Assembly (NCBI RefSeq): GCF_933775445.1
Contig: NC_065877.1
Coordinates: 37,088,694 to 37,152,693, forward strand
Direction of reading: 5' to 3'
From: Argentina anserina
Taxonomy: Eukaryota > Streptophyta > Magnoliopsida > Rosales > Rosaceae
DNA length: 64,000 nucleotides
Positions within the stretch are counted from its first letter, which is position 1; every line of letters begins with the position of its first letter. The position numbers were made by a program, and so were the translations under genes. Below are positions 23,607 through 36,777 of this stretch, piece by piece. A model generated the notes under the pieces. The model did not search any database, had not been told where the DNA came from, and worked only from the letters and a program-made list of their open reading frames with translations.

Positions 23607-24305
23607 ATGGCAGACCCAGCTGCAGCGGCCATGTACGAGTACCATGACTTCCTCCTCCACAACAAACACCTCCTCCTTCCTTCATCACCACCACCAAACC
23701 AACCCACACCACCTCCACCACCAAGCCAACCCACTAAACCTCGTTCCTCTTCTAAACCCGGTCGCATATTCCCATGCCTCTTCTGCCCTCGCAAGTTCTA
23801 CACTTCCCAAGCTCTCGGCGGCCACCAAAACGCCCACAAGCGCGAGCGAGCCGCTTCCCGCAACAGAGCACCACCACCACCTGCACCTTACCCCTCTCCC
23901 TCTCCACCGTCGTTTCAGAACCAATACCAGCAGCTGGTTCAATTTCCGACAAGTGGAGGACTCATGGTCACACCAGCAGCAACCACCAATGCCATGATGG
24001 ACGTCGTCGGCCACCAAGAGATGCAAGGCTACTACTGGTTCGATAACTCTCGCTCCAACTCCAACAATAGCAGCATGAGCAGCCATGATTTGATCATCCT
24101 CGGTGACAATCACTACTACTCGAGTGCCTCTCATCCTCTTCCACCACCACCTGCTGCCTCCTCCTTTCATTCCTCTCCTCTTCCAGCTGCTTTCATCTCA
24201 ACCCCAACTCCGACTTCTAGTGCCAGTACCGGTGGTACTACTCACGATTCTTACTATTCTTGTCATGGCGGCCACCCAACTGTGGACCTCACCCTTCGCT
24301 TGTGA
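23607..24305 (+). CDS. Single C2H2 zinc-finger protein with C-terminal EAR motif
   Basis: An intronless frame of 232 residues. One zinc finger of the form C-X2-C-X12-H-X3-H ([21 protein letters not shown], near residues 53-74) carries the plant-specific QALGGH helix that contacts DNA. The protein ends in VDLTLRL, a DLNxxP/LxLxL-type EAR motif that recruits TOPLESS corepressors. The rest is Pro, Ser and His rich. This arrangement matches the small ZFP/KNUCKLES-like repressor family of plants, usually 150-250 residues. Which member it is cannot be told from these features. A CT-rich tract directly upstream probably lies in the 5' leader. Confidence 0.87.
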   Translation: MADPAAAAMYEYHDFLLHNKHLLLPSSPPPNQPTPPPPPSQPTKPRSSSKPGRIFPCLFCPRKFYTSQALGGHQNAHKRERAASRNRAPPPPAPYPSPSPPSFQNQYQQLVQFPTSGGLMVTPAATTNAMMDVVGHQEMQGYYWFDNSRSNSNNSSMSSHDLIILGDNHYYSSASHPLPPPPAASSFHSSPLPAAFISTPTPTSSASTGGTTHDSYYSCHGGHPTVDLTLRL

Positions 24306-25806
24306 GCGACGTACCCATTTCTGTGCTCACTCGTTAACTCATTTCTGTCACCACCGAGTCTGTACGTGAGTTAGTTTTTGCATTTTTCCAGTTTAGAGTA
24401 CTTGGTACTAGTACCAGTTGAGTCATGTTGTCCGATCCTATCTTCATGTGTAATTCCAGTAGTAGTGAGTTGATGATTAAAACCCAGTGGGTAGATGGGC
24501 AGAGCTAGTACTCTTGTCAAAGCTGTTGGGAAGAACGTACTGAGTTTCAAGATGGATGGATTCACTTGAATGAACATGTATGTAGACCGATCTTTGATTT
24601 CGGGCCAGCTCCATCTTCTCTCTGTACGCGTTACACATTGATGCTCGCTCCATCAAGTTAGTTAATCAAGTTGCGAGGATATAGCTAGCTAGCTTAGGCT
24701 TAATTAGTCCCATTCAAACGTGTTTTGAGCATTGACATCGATCAATTAATGGGGTTTCAATTTGTTGCCAGTTTCATGTTTCATTGTTGATCATGTATGC
24801 TAGCTCATGTTCATGAGTTACGTATGGCTCTAAGTACCGATGATGCATGGATGGAATGTGATGGAATGATACATGATGTAGGGTTTGTTAATTCCGAATA
24901 TATCCTTCCGTTCACAGTTGCCTGTGACTGATGAGCTAAACGGCGGCCATGGCCAAGGAGGTCGAATTAGTAGAGGCCAGGAGGGAGCGTCCGTACGAAT
25001 ATTCCCCTCTCTCAACTTGTCACAGCTTGCAGGACACACACACACATTAACTTTTAGCAAGTCCTACCACTTGATTTTAGTCAGACCTACATACTTTTTT
25101 TTGTTGTTGAGAAAATCAGACCTACATACTTATTTCTGACCAAAAATGAAAATTGGAGTAATAAAAAGTATCTCAAGAAATGGCTTTGTTTCATGGCTTG
25201 AAGCAATTGAATAGGGCGGTTGATTATATCTGCTTCAGACAAATGCAAGATTGAAAACGCTTGGTTATCTATCTCTCCCCCACAAACTGAACTGAGCGCA
25301 ATGTCTAATTAGAAATTGCACGTAACTAATTCCATATAACAAAGTACATATTAAGTACATGTCCTTCTATAATAAACAAGCAAGCGTTTTGATGTGATAT
25401 TTGATTGAATTATGGCGCCCCAATGACTCTGATGGATGAGTCCCAGAGCCTAAACCCCTTTTAAGCGCCTAGCAAGCTAGTTGTACAATACTCTTTAGCC
25501 TCAATTACCATTGACGTATAACACAAGTTAAATTAACTGACTATTACTATATGATGGAAATAAGCTTTAAGCTTCATCCAAGATCAAATGCCAGATTTGA
25601 CAGTCTTAAAGTATGTTCCAACTAGCTTTCCTCCTGTTACTATGATGGAACAATTAAGAAATAATTAATATAAAATTACTTAGTAGTATTAAATAATATT
25701 TGAATTAACTAAAAACTCAATTTTCATATTTCTCACTATTTTCTCAAAAATTACCAAGCTGTAACTCCAAGATCAAACAAATTTCTCTCTTTTCATTTTT
25801 TTGTTT
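24306..25806. other. 3' UTR and spacer, no gene seen
   Basis: AT-rich sequence without protein-like frames. A short CA run occurs near 25034. The upstream part is the 3' UTR of the zinc-finger gene. Confidence 0.5.
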
Positions 25807-27052
25807 TTTTCTCTGACAGTTTTAAATTTTTCCGGCCAAACCACGTATGGAGTTAATAAAAGTTTCAATCATGGTGGCCTGTATGACGGAGCTCCTAAGC
25901 CAAAGGAGAAGGAGCTGTATCTATGCTTCAATGAAATCAACCTGCTCAATAAAAGTTGTTACGTCTTCCGCACCATCAAGTTGTCCGATTTATCGGAATG
26001 CTTCTGTGAGTTAAGCTTTGAAACTAGAACATTAACCAAGTGCAATTGTTGCAGCGCCATAGACAAACCGGAACATCAGTTGCGCCAGCGGGCTTGGATC
26101 TTCCCCTGGGAGAAAGCTGCCAGCTGCGGCGGTGATGAGGACGCAAAACTCCCAACGTATATGGGTTGCTGTTCCTCCGGCTCCCGTATCTTCTTCGCCG
26201 GTGGCATGGTTCCACTTCCACCACCAGATCCGGAAACAATAGGGGGTTCTGTGCCTAGTGGAGATGTCTATAATTTTACTCCAGAGCGTACTAGTTGGCA
26301 AAGGCATGATTGGAGTTTCAAGAAGGAGAAGCCAAATCCCCTGCTTTTTGAGGTGAACGGAAATTTATACTGTCTTGCACGTCAACCCATTGGTGGTCTT
26401 GTTAAACATCCCACTTTCGGGCTATACAATAGCCGTTCTGGTGAATGTGAGGCTCTGCCAGATCCTCCATTTTACGAACTGGAGCGGGAATACTCTTTGT
26501 TCCATGGGCCTCGTCCAAAGTTGTCTTACACTATTGTTGGTACCAAAATCTTGATCTCGAGCAGGTTAGGATCATCTAACAGTCCCATTATGTGCCTTGA
26601 CGTGAATGACAAGGAAAAGAAATGGAGAGAGATGACTTCCTTGTTTGGTGGCAAGGGTTTTCCCTTTGATGGGAGGGCTTTAGTATTCGACGTGAATGAT
26701 AATACACGTCATGTTTTCCTTTCGTGAGTGTGAGATATATGTGTCTCTGCTACATTCACTTGATGAAGGTAATATATGCATCTCTGAGGACAATTGTCTG
26801 GATGGTTGGTTCATGTTACAGGACTTAATGGGTTACTTTGGTGAACAGTCATACACCTTTGTTGATCTTGGAGATCAAAAGGTTGGCTTTATTTTGTGTG
26901 GGAACAGGTTATCACCGGAAAAGTGGGATAATGATATGGATCCCTGCCGGAAGGCGCGTGCTCTTATAGTGGCAATTCATTATGAAGTGGTAGATTCAGA
27001 TTGTCTCATCCTTCGATTACAATTGTCATTCCCCCACCGTCTGTGGCAATAA
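25807..27052 (+). pseudogene. Kelch-like repeat gene, probably broken
   Basis: A frame open from about 25807 to 26727 encodes a beta-propeller-like protein: FFAGGMVPLPPPDP, the block ending YCLARQPIGG, and CLDVNDKEKKWREM followed by FDGRALVFDV resemble plant kelch or DUF1668-type proteins. No in-frame ATG occurs before residue-like position 26161, so the amino end is missing or lies in an unseen exon; an AG at about 25819-25820 could be its acceptor. Near 26700-26727 the sequence continues in another frame up to 27052 (CEIYVSLLHSLDEG and FGEQSYTFVDLGDQKVGF). Removing the tempting GTGAGT to CAG intron (26724-26821) creates a stop, so a frameshift is the simpler reading. It may instead be a functional gene with unrecognised splicing. 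Confidence 0.55.
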
Positions 27053-27594
27053 ATTGGTCGGTAGCTTTGTGGCCTAACGCAATCCATCCGTTGGCACGGT
27101 AATTATTCCAGTATCAATGTAATGTTGTATAGAGTGAGTGCTAGGAGGTCTCTACTTCGTAACTTGTTTTTCGATACAACTCTACTTCGTGACTTGTTTC
27201 CCAATGTCGTAGAGAAATCGTACACAAAATAGAGCTAGAGAGAATGTGTTTTAGTCATAGATGAGTGCCTCTAACCTAACCTTTCAGATATGTAGGAGTT
27301 TCTCGTTCCCATCAGGAGGCTTCTACTTCGTAACTTGTTTCCTACTCTCAGGAGGAACTTTCATCAAACTCACAGGAGCCAGTTCTATATTGAAGGCAGT
27401 AACTACATGTGATATTCCAACTTTGAAATGACTTCAAATTCAGGCCCTCTAGTTTTCTGCTTTTTTCTTTTTCTTTTCTTCTGTGACTAAGACTAGGACT
27501 AGCTAGGCCTGTTCTGTGATTTAATTTGTATTACTAAGTAACTGATTCACAGCTGTATGATCCAACAGAAGAACCATTGCCTGCTTTCGCTTCA
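27053..27594. other. Spacer with a short repeated phrase
   Basis: No gene. The phrase CTCTACTTCGTAACTTGTTT recurs with small changes three times between about 27150 and 27340. It is otherwise unremarkable and lies between the kelch-like gene and the end of the phytyl ester synthase-like gene. Confidence 0.5.
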
Positions 27595-30500
27595 TTAATC
27601 CAGGTCAAATGAGGGAACTTCAGATGTAAACCCGTGTATGGCCTGGTATTGTAACCGAGCCGCCAGGTTTCTGTAAGGATCACTCTCTCTTTTCTTCAGC
27701 AAATAAGCAAGGCACTTCTCAACCTCTGATTGAACTTCTAGATACAGGTCATGAGCTTTCTCTCTGTCTCGTAATGCCTGCTTCCTCCCTGCGTTGTAAA
27801 CATTCACATTACAGCATAAATAACAAACCAACTTCATGAATACAATTCATTCGTGTCAAACAATTTCTTTCACTCAAATTAGCTGTTTAATTACAGTCGA
27901 AACACGGACCTGCTGTTTCAATTGGTTTCCCAAATTTATAATAAAACCGGCCAGGAAATTTCGGTACAATTCCTGGCAAGTGCACAGCTTGGTTCCCAGT
28001 CTCCCCATCAACAGTGGACCTATGTTCACAAGACAACATCAACATTCAAGTTTAAACATTAATATAGAGGATAGGCAAACCAAAATTGGAGGTCTGCGTA
28101 ATTCACCGATAAGGCAATGTCTTCACAGATCTCATACCTCACTTTTGCAGTTTCAGCTGTCAGGTCCTCAATGAATTTTTTGAGGAAAGGAATTTTCATC
28201 TGGTCTTCATAATCAAGAAATAGCTGAAGAAAATACTGAAATTAGCTATTCTTACCAAAGTGAATATCAATGAATTTTGCTTAAAAAACCCTAGAAAGAA
28301 CGCCTTTTCTAATGCTTTTTTTTTTTTAAAAAATTGAGTGGAAATAAATCCATATCAATAGAATCCAATTTTTCTAATGGTTCTCTTCACACATGAACCA
28401 ACATACTGTGTAGCTGTGCAAGTGTGCACATGCATGATTCACCTAATTGTGTGCATACATATATAATGGATCTGAATTTACAAGCCATGCACCTTTTGGA
28501 AGCAGGTCATACTACTTAAACAACCCCAATCTGGTACACGAGTAATTTAGTACAGTAACACCTACTTCAAGATTTATCAAACATTTAATGGGAATGCATA
28601 TTACTAAGATGATACAAAAGATAAAATGAGGTTTGTAGCCTTACGTCACCAATATCATCTTCTCCAACAGCACCAAAAGGTACAATTTTGGCTCCAAATC
28701 TAGCTGCCATTCTCACAAATTCTGACCGTTCAGGCCAGAACAACTTATATGCTTCCCCCTGGAAAGTGCAAGTTCAGTTTTGCATAATGACTTAAATTTT
28801 CTAGTGCATTGACATCTAATTAAATTACATATTCAGAAGTGAAAATCAGACTAAACATGAAATGAATTAGTACCTTGCGGTGAAGAGCCTCACGCACTCC
28901 ACCTGGATAGAGGAGGACATGAGACTTTGTAGAGAGAAGTTTGAAAAAGTTTTTTCCTGATACGGGAACAGCTCCCATAAGTCTGAAATCATCGTAGAAT
29001 GAGTCAGGTAAACTCTCATCTTTCCATTTGAGAAACATCATTGGATGCGCTATCCCTCGCAAATGAATGTTATTTTGTTCCAACAATTGGGTTACCAAGG
29101 GAACTATTTCAAATCCCAGTAACATGTGATAACCAACATACAATACAGGACCCTCTTTAGGGATCCCAGCAAAGCCCCTCACTATCTTCCCATCTGCTAA
29201 AGTTGAGAGCATCACTGGGTTCATGACCAGGTTAACCCATCTGCACATTAATATTTAATAATCAACACTCAGACTATCAACTGACAAGCTTAGGCCACTG
29301 ATAGCATAAACAAAAATTGCAAATATTACTACTATGAAAGTATCAGCCACCTGTTTTTATCCATTATGCCTTTAACTTCGGAAGGGGATGGTGGTATGTA
29401 ATCTGAAACAAAATCACGTTCTTTCGAACGCCGATAGAAACCAACATTCTTGATGGCAGTTAACAAATCAAAAGCATCTTCCTGCCAAAATTTTGATGAA
29501 CAAATTAATGTATCAAAGTGAATAACAAACTATTTAAGTTAACACTTGTATTTTACAGATTATATACATCTCGTTGTAAATTTCAAAGCTTAATATTGAC
29601 ACTTTAACCATTATAGAGGAGTACCTAATGTATATTTCAGAAAATTCATATATGTAAAAAGTAATTCTACTAGCATAATCCTACCAAGAAGAGGAAATGG
29701 CCGCAGTCATCAAAAGTACGGATTTGACAAGTCGCAAGCAGGCCACAGAGTCTGTGACCTTCTTCTCGACTAGGTAGCAATGGATCTCTTCCACTAATAG
29801 ACAGATGATAGTGAAATTAGCACCATCGTTCTAAATATGATAGGGGAGTAATGCAGCAAAGTGGTCTTGCCAACATAATAATTGTGAAATGCTGCATGAC
29901 TGCACAAGTCTTTACATGAAAATAATTCTAGAATTGGCTCTGGAATTTTGAAGAATACCTGGCAAGTATCACGGTTTGAGCTTTTACAGCATGGAGACGT
30001 GAATTGACATATGAAGAAGCTGAACTAATCATTTGTAGCTTCCAGAGAAGTGTTTCTCTGGGTAAGATATCAGCAAGAACCTGGAACTTAAGCTATCAAT
30101 CCCAAGATTCAAACTTACCTCTCAAAGTAAAAATACATCATAAAAGAATCATTTGAGAAGGAAAAAGTCCAGTTGATGAAAAAAAAATGTACAGTTTGAT
30201 GCAGATATTAAACGTCTTCTTGATCGATGAAAGTAATATTTCAAAGTTGTGTCTTACAGAGAGGTTAGATATTGATTGTGCAACAGTTTCCCTTGATAGC
30301 TTTTCAACTGTCTGTGGCAGTTGAAGTGCTCCAACTCCCTTCTCCAGACCAGCCACCATTGCACCTGAACGGATGGAAAGAGTTGCAGATCATCGAATAA
30401 CATACTTTTGTTATATGCATAGGAACTTCGATCCAATAATTCACTTGATTGTATTACTCATATCACATAGAAAATCCAATAATTAAACTTCGAATCATTG

Positions 30501-32274
30501 CAGAGGACATTTCTAAAGCTGACTCAAATCAGGAGATAATAGTCTCCAAACAGAAAAGAAAGAATTTATACTTATAGAATAAAAGATAATGTAAAGCTGC
30601 TCGTCAGTCGTCACCTTAAAGGGTTCTCAACCCAAAATGATAATCACAAAGCAATACCAGCTTGCTCCGAGTCTCACGGTAACATGAGCTTGAGTGGTTA
30701 TGCTGAAATGTTTATCATAATCTATCTGGAAACAAATAGGTAGATCAAGCTACTAGTAAATGCAACACAAAAGCATACCTGTAACTGCACTTAGAATATG
30801 AGGAAGGCTAAGAATGGGAGTGTCTGGCAGGAACCGCAGCAGAGGTAATACAGCTTGAAGTGGTGACCTGCTGAAGGACGTTGCTGCAAATAAACATCAG
30901 GCAGGTGTTAAATAGAGAAAGAAATTGCCTCATTTTCTGTAATAAAGCAAATTTGGGTTCTAAGGCAATAATAAGCATGCTCAGTCCTTCAGAAGTTTAG
31001 TTTTCATTCTCATTTATTTTAGTACACAACCAAATGATAACAAAAAAGCCTAATCACTTCCACATTAAGTGGTTGAAAATAAATTCTTGGTTCTTAGGAA
31101 CTGTAAAGCAATCACCAGAACAACGAAACATCTGAATATCTTAGTTCTTACATTAAAAGGGCCTACGATGAAGGAAAATGCTACCTGGATTTGCCAGTAT
31201 AAGAACAAGGTCGATATCCGGGTTAAGGGCGGCCACAGATAGTGCGAGGCATGCTCCAAGAGACTCTCCAACAAGATATATGGGACGACCCGGTGAGGCA
31301 TGATGCTCTGATCGAATTGTTCTCTCAACCAGCTTCACCAAGTCTGACACACACAAACAAATGACATAAGAATTCATCTGTTTCACCCTTGAGGCAATCT
31401 TTGACAGAGAAATACAGCACCAATGTGCAAAATTTTACATATAAAAAAGGCCAAGTAGGAAGAACCTGTAAAGGGTGTTCGATCCTTAGGAGGGATATGC
31501 AAGCACGAGACTTGGAAATGCCTTTATACAGAATAAGTTAAAAAGAAAAGAAAAGAAAAATTAAAAAGGAAGTAAAATATGGATCAGCACCTAGTACTCG
31601 TACTAGAACGAAGAAGTAAACTTGACTCCAAATATGTAGGTGAGAGAAGTAAATATAGGAGTTTGGAAGCAGTGAAGGCAGGGTCGAGTGTAAACGTACT
31701 TTGCAAGTTTCTGGTGATGTCGTACAAGCCCAAGTCCGGTGCCGTCAATTCCTGCACAAACCAGAGTTGAATGGAATCCAAATCGATCGATAAAGGCGTT
31801 GCTTTTAGTTATAGAGTGATTCTGGTGATGAAAGCAAGCAGGTAGAGTGATTGACTGACCAGGCAGAAAGAAAAGGAGAGGGGAATCATGGCTGGTGGTG
31901 GGGGCCCCGCAGTCTACAGGGGAGAACCACCGAGGTGGTCCACTTGCAGTTCCGGAACTAAACTGGTCGTCCGATCTGAGAAGATCCTTGGATTGCTGGA
32001 AGAACTGGTTGAAGCTCACTTGATCATCACCGTCCTCCAAAGCCCCGTTAATCGGTTGCTCCTTTGCTTCCACTTCTTCCTTCTTGGCTTTGGTGTAGGC
32101 GTTGTCTGAGAGAACACTAGTCGCCGTGGACGTGGTGAAGACTGGAGCTAATCTCCTGGTGGTGGCCAAAGAAGGTAGCTTGGAGCTTGTGAATAATGAT
32201 GGTGGTGGAGACGTGGGTTCATGCCACAGCCAGCCACAGCCGGAGGAAAAGAGAGACAGGGCGTTGGAGGCCAT
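27595..32274 (-). CDS. Phytyl ester synthase-like acyltransferase, chloroplast
   Basis: Fourteen exons (high to low): 32274-31860, 31751-31700, 31521-31466, 31343-31185, 30883-30779, 30364-30258, 30080-29959, 29793-29685, 29481-29351, 29240-28874, 28758-28645, 28223-28138, 28019-27910 and 27788-27595, giving 708 residues, close to the roughly 700 of Arabidopsis PES1 and PES2. The Ser/Thr-rich start suggests a transit peptide. An alpha/beta-hydrolase part follows, with FLPG-IDGTGLGL and the nucleophile elbow GESLG. The diacylglycerol-acyltransferase-like part has YVGYHMLLG, AHPMMF, YPGGVREALHRKGE and VPFGAVGEDDI. Family members make fatty acid phytyl esters and triacylglycerol in plastids during senescence or nitrogen stress (known). 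Which paralogue this is cannot be decided. Upstream, the promoter region starts at 32275. Confidence 0.88.
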
Positions 32275-34842
32275 GGCCGGCCAGAATCTGATATGGAAAG
32301 AGGATGGGATTGGAAATGAAATAAATAGAGGGAGAGGGGTGTTTAAAAAAGAGGAGTGTTCATCATTTGTGTTCGGCTGTTTTGGCTGTTTTTGGTTATG
32401 GGAGTAAACTAGACAAGGCTAAATGATTTCAACTCCCAAGTCGGGAAAATCTATTAGACGACTTCGACAACGACACTTGACCACTCTAGACGGTGATTCC
32501 TCTCGTTTCAATTCATATGTTGCTAGCTCACAGATTCATTTAGTAGAAGATTCAACACATATTCCTCCGATCCAAAGCGAAATAAATTACATTATCAAGG
32601 ATCACTGCATGTTTTCTTCTGGTTAAATTTCATCCCCGCGATTTCCTCTGTGTTTTACATTAATATGAACAATTTTTAAGTTGAAATAACTTTAAGACGT
32701 AAAAGATTAATCTTTCTAAATCATTTTGTACAATAATTAGGCAGCCGAGTGAAAAAGAGAAGGGATATGTAGAAGATGGGTGATGAACTGATGATGATGA
32801 TGAAATCATGGAGGAGAGTGATGTCGGGTTGGTTTGTTGGTTGAATGCTTGCCCCAAATGATCAACGAAAGAAGAAAGTGAGAAAGGAGGTTTGGCCTCG
32901 TTTGGTTTTAGAAATGCAAAGCCAGAGAACAAGTCATGGGGGTGGGGTAATTGGACGTGGACTACTCGACTCTACAGGCTGCTTTTAGATGCAGAAGATT
33001 TCTACATTGTTAGATACCTCTATTATTTGAATGTCTTGAGATCATTCTTATTTGTTTTCAGTGGCTGGGATCGAAGTAACGGTTATTGTTATGGGAGGGG
33101 GACTTGCGGAAGCTAGAAACAAAACACAAGAACTTAGAGAGTCTTCCCCAAGTTTTATATGCAAAGTAGAGCTTAGGGCGGCAAATGATGCTGTAAGACT
33201 TGGAAATCATACAAGTGAATTATGTGTGTGTGCAAAACATGATTGAATTATGAATTGATCAACGCCGGGTGTCAAGTTAGCAAGTAAGGAATGTATGTTC
33301 TCCACTCCAATACATACAAGCTATGATGAGCTCGCACTTTTGGGCTGATTATATAGTAATCCCACACATATTTTTTTATGATGCCTGCTTAGTAAACAAT
33401 CCTAGCTTAATTATTTAATTAGCATTCATTGGAGTTTAAACACGTTTGTGTTTCACGTTCATATAAAATCCATCTCGATGACACATTCGTCCTTGTATTT
33501 TTTGAGTTTGGAATCACTGTATCTCTGTCTCCTTCTATTGTTTCTATCAGCAATTCTTTATGACAATTTTCTGTTTACAGTATATATATGTATATGAATA
33601 ATATGATTATATTCATTTTCACTTATAACAACAGAGCATACACACTACATTTTGTAGAGACTAGCTAGTCATTGTTTTAGAAATAGAGGTTGGAGTCTTC
33701 CACCATTGGGTTGACTAGATCAGACGCACACATCATTGTTCATAAGAATGACTTTAAAAATCATACATATATACAATAAATACATAATGCATCTTGTCGC
33801 AATGCCTCAATTATAAGATATTAATACGGTATATTATAACTTTCTTAAGCATGGTTCATTGGTTCTAAGCTATATATATATATATATCTGGGCAGCTTGC
33901 GTTCTTAGCGGGTCATTGAAGATAGTAATATGGCCTATTGAAGAGAGTGATTGTTTGGGTCCATCTCACTCGTTCATCATCTGTGCGGCTGTGCCAGTAG
34001 TCAAGGAATACTGCTTGTCTGCTTCACCCCAAAGCAAAGGACACCATGAAATAGTAATACTAAATAAGGATTAATTAGGGGGCTAATCAGCTGCTTGGAT
34101 ATTTATGGAGGCTTTATGTAATCATGCTATTCTTACCATCCTGACACTACAACGATGGAGATGCCATACGAATTGAACAAGCAATGCAGTTTATCCATGG
34201 TAACCTTATACTTGTAATTGTTGAGACATTATTGAAAGTAAAAAAAAAAATCGCGAGCCACGAAACACATTTGTCATTGTTTAACAGTAATTATTCATTG
34301 TAAACCAGCCGAGCTAGCAAGTACCAACCTAAGAGGTTACAATAGTAACCAGAATCCAATTAGTTCATCGGGTCAGGTCCCGAACCCCTTGAACTTAGTT
34401 GAAGACAAGCCTCACCAAAAAAAAAAAAAGGTTGAAGACAAGCCTTTGTGATTTGTTGGGCTGGTTGGAACGTACGTACAGTGTCCAATATTCATTAGTG
34501 AGGATTGGAATCTGATCGAGTTGGGTAACCCTTTCAATTATGAACGCATTTCCTTTCACGTCCTCAAGTTAGGTTTCGCTTACTTATTACCCCATCATCA
34601 ACATTAACACCGAAACCCTCCCTCCCTTAAAATTCCAGGCCATCCTATCTAGTCTGGATTTTGTTCTCCAATCCTTCTTTTCTCGACAAGTGCCCATTTC
34701 ACTTTGCTTTCTCAGATTTTCATTTACTTCTTCTCCTCGGTCTTTGCTAGCTTCTCTCTGTATATTTACTATTTAGGATCCCCTCCAGCTTAACTTTACT
34801 TTCCCCATTCGAAAACAGCTAGAACAAGAAGAAGAAGAAGAA
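32275..34842. other. Spacer between divergently arranged genes, no gene seen
   Basis: 2.6 kb of mostly AT-rich sequence between the start of the acyltransferase gene (minus) and the CASP-like gene (plus). Short frames (for example 32892-33246) do not resemble proteins. The last 250 bp are pyrimidine-rich and probably hold the CASP-like promoter and leader, with a GAA run just before its ATG. Confidence 0.5.
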
Positions 34843-35679
34843 ATGGCTTCAGAGTCATCGACGACGGTGGCTAAAGGCGACATGAACTTTTCCTCTTCTC
34901 TTGCTTCGGCTAGTCAACGGCGGAAAACGAGTTTCCTGATGGCCCAAGTTGGCATCAGAATCTCAGTTATTGCCTTCACATTGGTCGCAATCTCTGTAAT
35001 GGTCACCAATCGCCAGTCCGTCAAGGTCTTTGGATTTACGTTCCAAGCTCACTACACCTACTCGTCTGCCTTCAAGTAAGTTCCACTCCTCGATCACACA
35101 CCATCAAATTCACATTCATATTGTGTATATTTATCTATCTGCTAAGTGAATATTTTTTGGTTGATTACTTTTTGTTACAGGTTCTTGGTTGCTGCGAATG
35201 CCGTGTTGTGTTCCTTCTCAGCTCTGTCGTTGGTCTTTCTCTACTCTTTATGCCGTTCTGGGACAACTCCACCTCTCAAGAAGTACTTCTTCCTCTTCAT
35301 GCTTGATATGGTAATCAATTAATCACCTTAATTAATTACTTCAATTAGATCGATCTGCATACTCATTCGTAAGAAATTTAAGATAAAGGTTATGGTTCTT
35401 TTAATATATGATTAAGAGACGTACTCCCGGCCTGAATAATGGGTGCAGGTGATGATGGTGTTGATAATAGCTGGATGTGCAGCGGCGACTGCAATAGGGT
35501 ACGTGGGGAAGTATGGGGAAGAACACATGACCTGGCAAGCGACTTGTGGTTATGTGTCTAAGTTCTGCAACAGAATGTCCATTTCTCTTGCATTTTCATA
35601 CTTGGCCTTCACCGCTTTCTTGCTTCTCAATTTCATGTCTGCTCATGCTCTCATCTATCGCCCTATTTTCAACACCTAA
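34843..35679 (+). CDS. CASP-like protein, subfamily 1 (four-helix membrane protein)
   Basis: Three exons: 34843-35075, 35181-35310 and 35449-35679, 197 residues. Four hydrophobic helices are visible at about residues 32-54, 79-103, 116-141 and 168-191, with short cytosolic ends. The family hallmarks are present: an Arg in helix 1 (GIRIS) and an Asp in helix 3 (FMLDMVMM). The loop before helix 4 has CGYVSKFCNRMSIS, typical of the CASPL1 group and close to CASPL1F members as remembered. CASPs form membrane scaffolds that guide Casparian strip deposition; CASP-like proteins are broader membrane-domain organisers (known). Individual function is not predictable. Confidence 0.88.
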
Positions 35680-36777
35680 TATAATCATCATCTTCGTCAA
35701 CTCTATACTTTGTACTAGCTCGATCATCATTTAGATTCTAGCTAGATATTTTCATCTATCTCAATTCTTATGTAGAAATTAAGAAACATATTATATTGTT
35801 GCTATAATCAGTTGTATTTTGCTTATGATTATATAATTTATTGTGTCATCATTTGTGTGTAATATCCATCAATTCGACTTAGGCTTGTATATGTATATGC
35901 TGCTGAAATTGGCTTCTTTGGAGGAAATGTTTGTTGCATTAGTTCTTAACTATTGTCTTAATTGGGGGCTTTCTAGCTCTAGGCCTATAGTGAGACCCTT
36001 GCAGATATTTAATCCATGCCAGGACATGTAGCTAGGTTTTCCTAACACGCACGCAACTAAGAGGAGAACAATGTGGCCTTGCTAGCCTGGTTAGTTATGG
36101 TACGTAATGTCATATACGTACATTTGTATATAGCCAACAGTTGCAAGTCATGAATTACTTATGCAGCCGGATCAGGGAAGAGGAAGAGGCTGATGCAATG
36201 CGTGTTTGATTAAATTCAACGCACGAATTATATCATGAATTGCTTATCTTAACGACTGCACTGTTCGGGTGTACCATCATAGATCATCTATTGTATCACT
36301 GCAAAATGCAGTTGCGTAGCTGAAACGATATAAATGAGCATATCTAACCCTGCATCGTTTATTTATTGGATTATAACTAAGACCATTCATAGCCATCAGC
36401 ATCCAAGACCCAAATGAAACACAATATACAGGATGTCTTTTAATTACACAACCAAAAACTTGGAGCACATTCTGACTCTTGTTGCAGGTCAGCATTCAAA
36501 TCTCAAGCAGCTTGACTTCGAGCTGTTTGAACAAGTCAGCTTCTAATTGTATGGATATATACACCAGTGCTACTATATAGCTATATCGTCTTATATAAAA
36601 GTGATCGATGAATCATTTAAAACCAGACAAGACAATACAAGTTGTTAAAGATATACATATACAGACGCGGATATGGTTCAGCTAGCTGTAGTAGTGATTC
36701 ATACATCAGCTCATGTGTAAGGGGGAAAAATACAACAAACAAGTCTTGTTCACCAAAATTATCTATATGTATATGCA
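35680..36777. other. 3' UTR of the CASP-like gene and spacer
   Basis: There is no protein-like frame. The two neighbouring genes converge here: CASP-like on plus, BRO1-like on minus. The terminators of both should lie in this interval. Confidence 0.5.

Noticed and set aside
23685..24170. Minus-strand frame of 161 codons over the zinc-finger gene
   Set aside because: It is a shadow of the Pro/His/Ser-rich sense frame, giving Trp/Val/Gly runs typical of antisense CCACCA repeats.
26724..26821. GTGAGT to CAG intron to repair the kelch-like gene
   Set aside because: The signals are good, but joining the exons there creates a stop codon after two residues.
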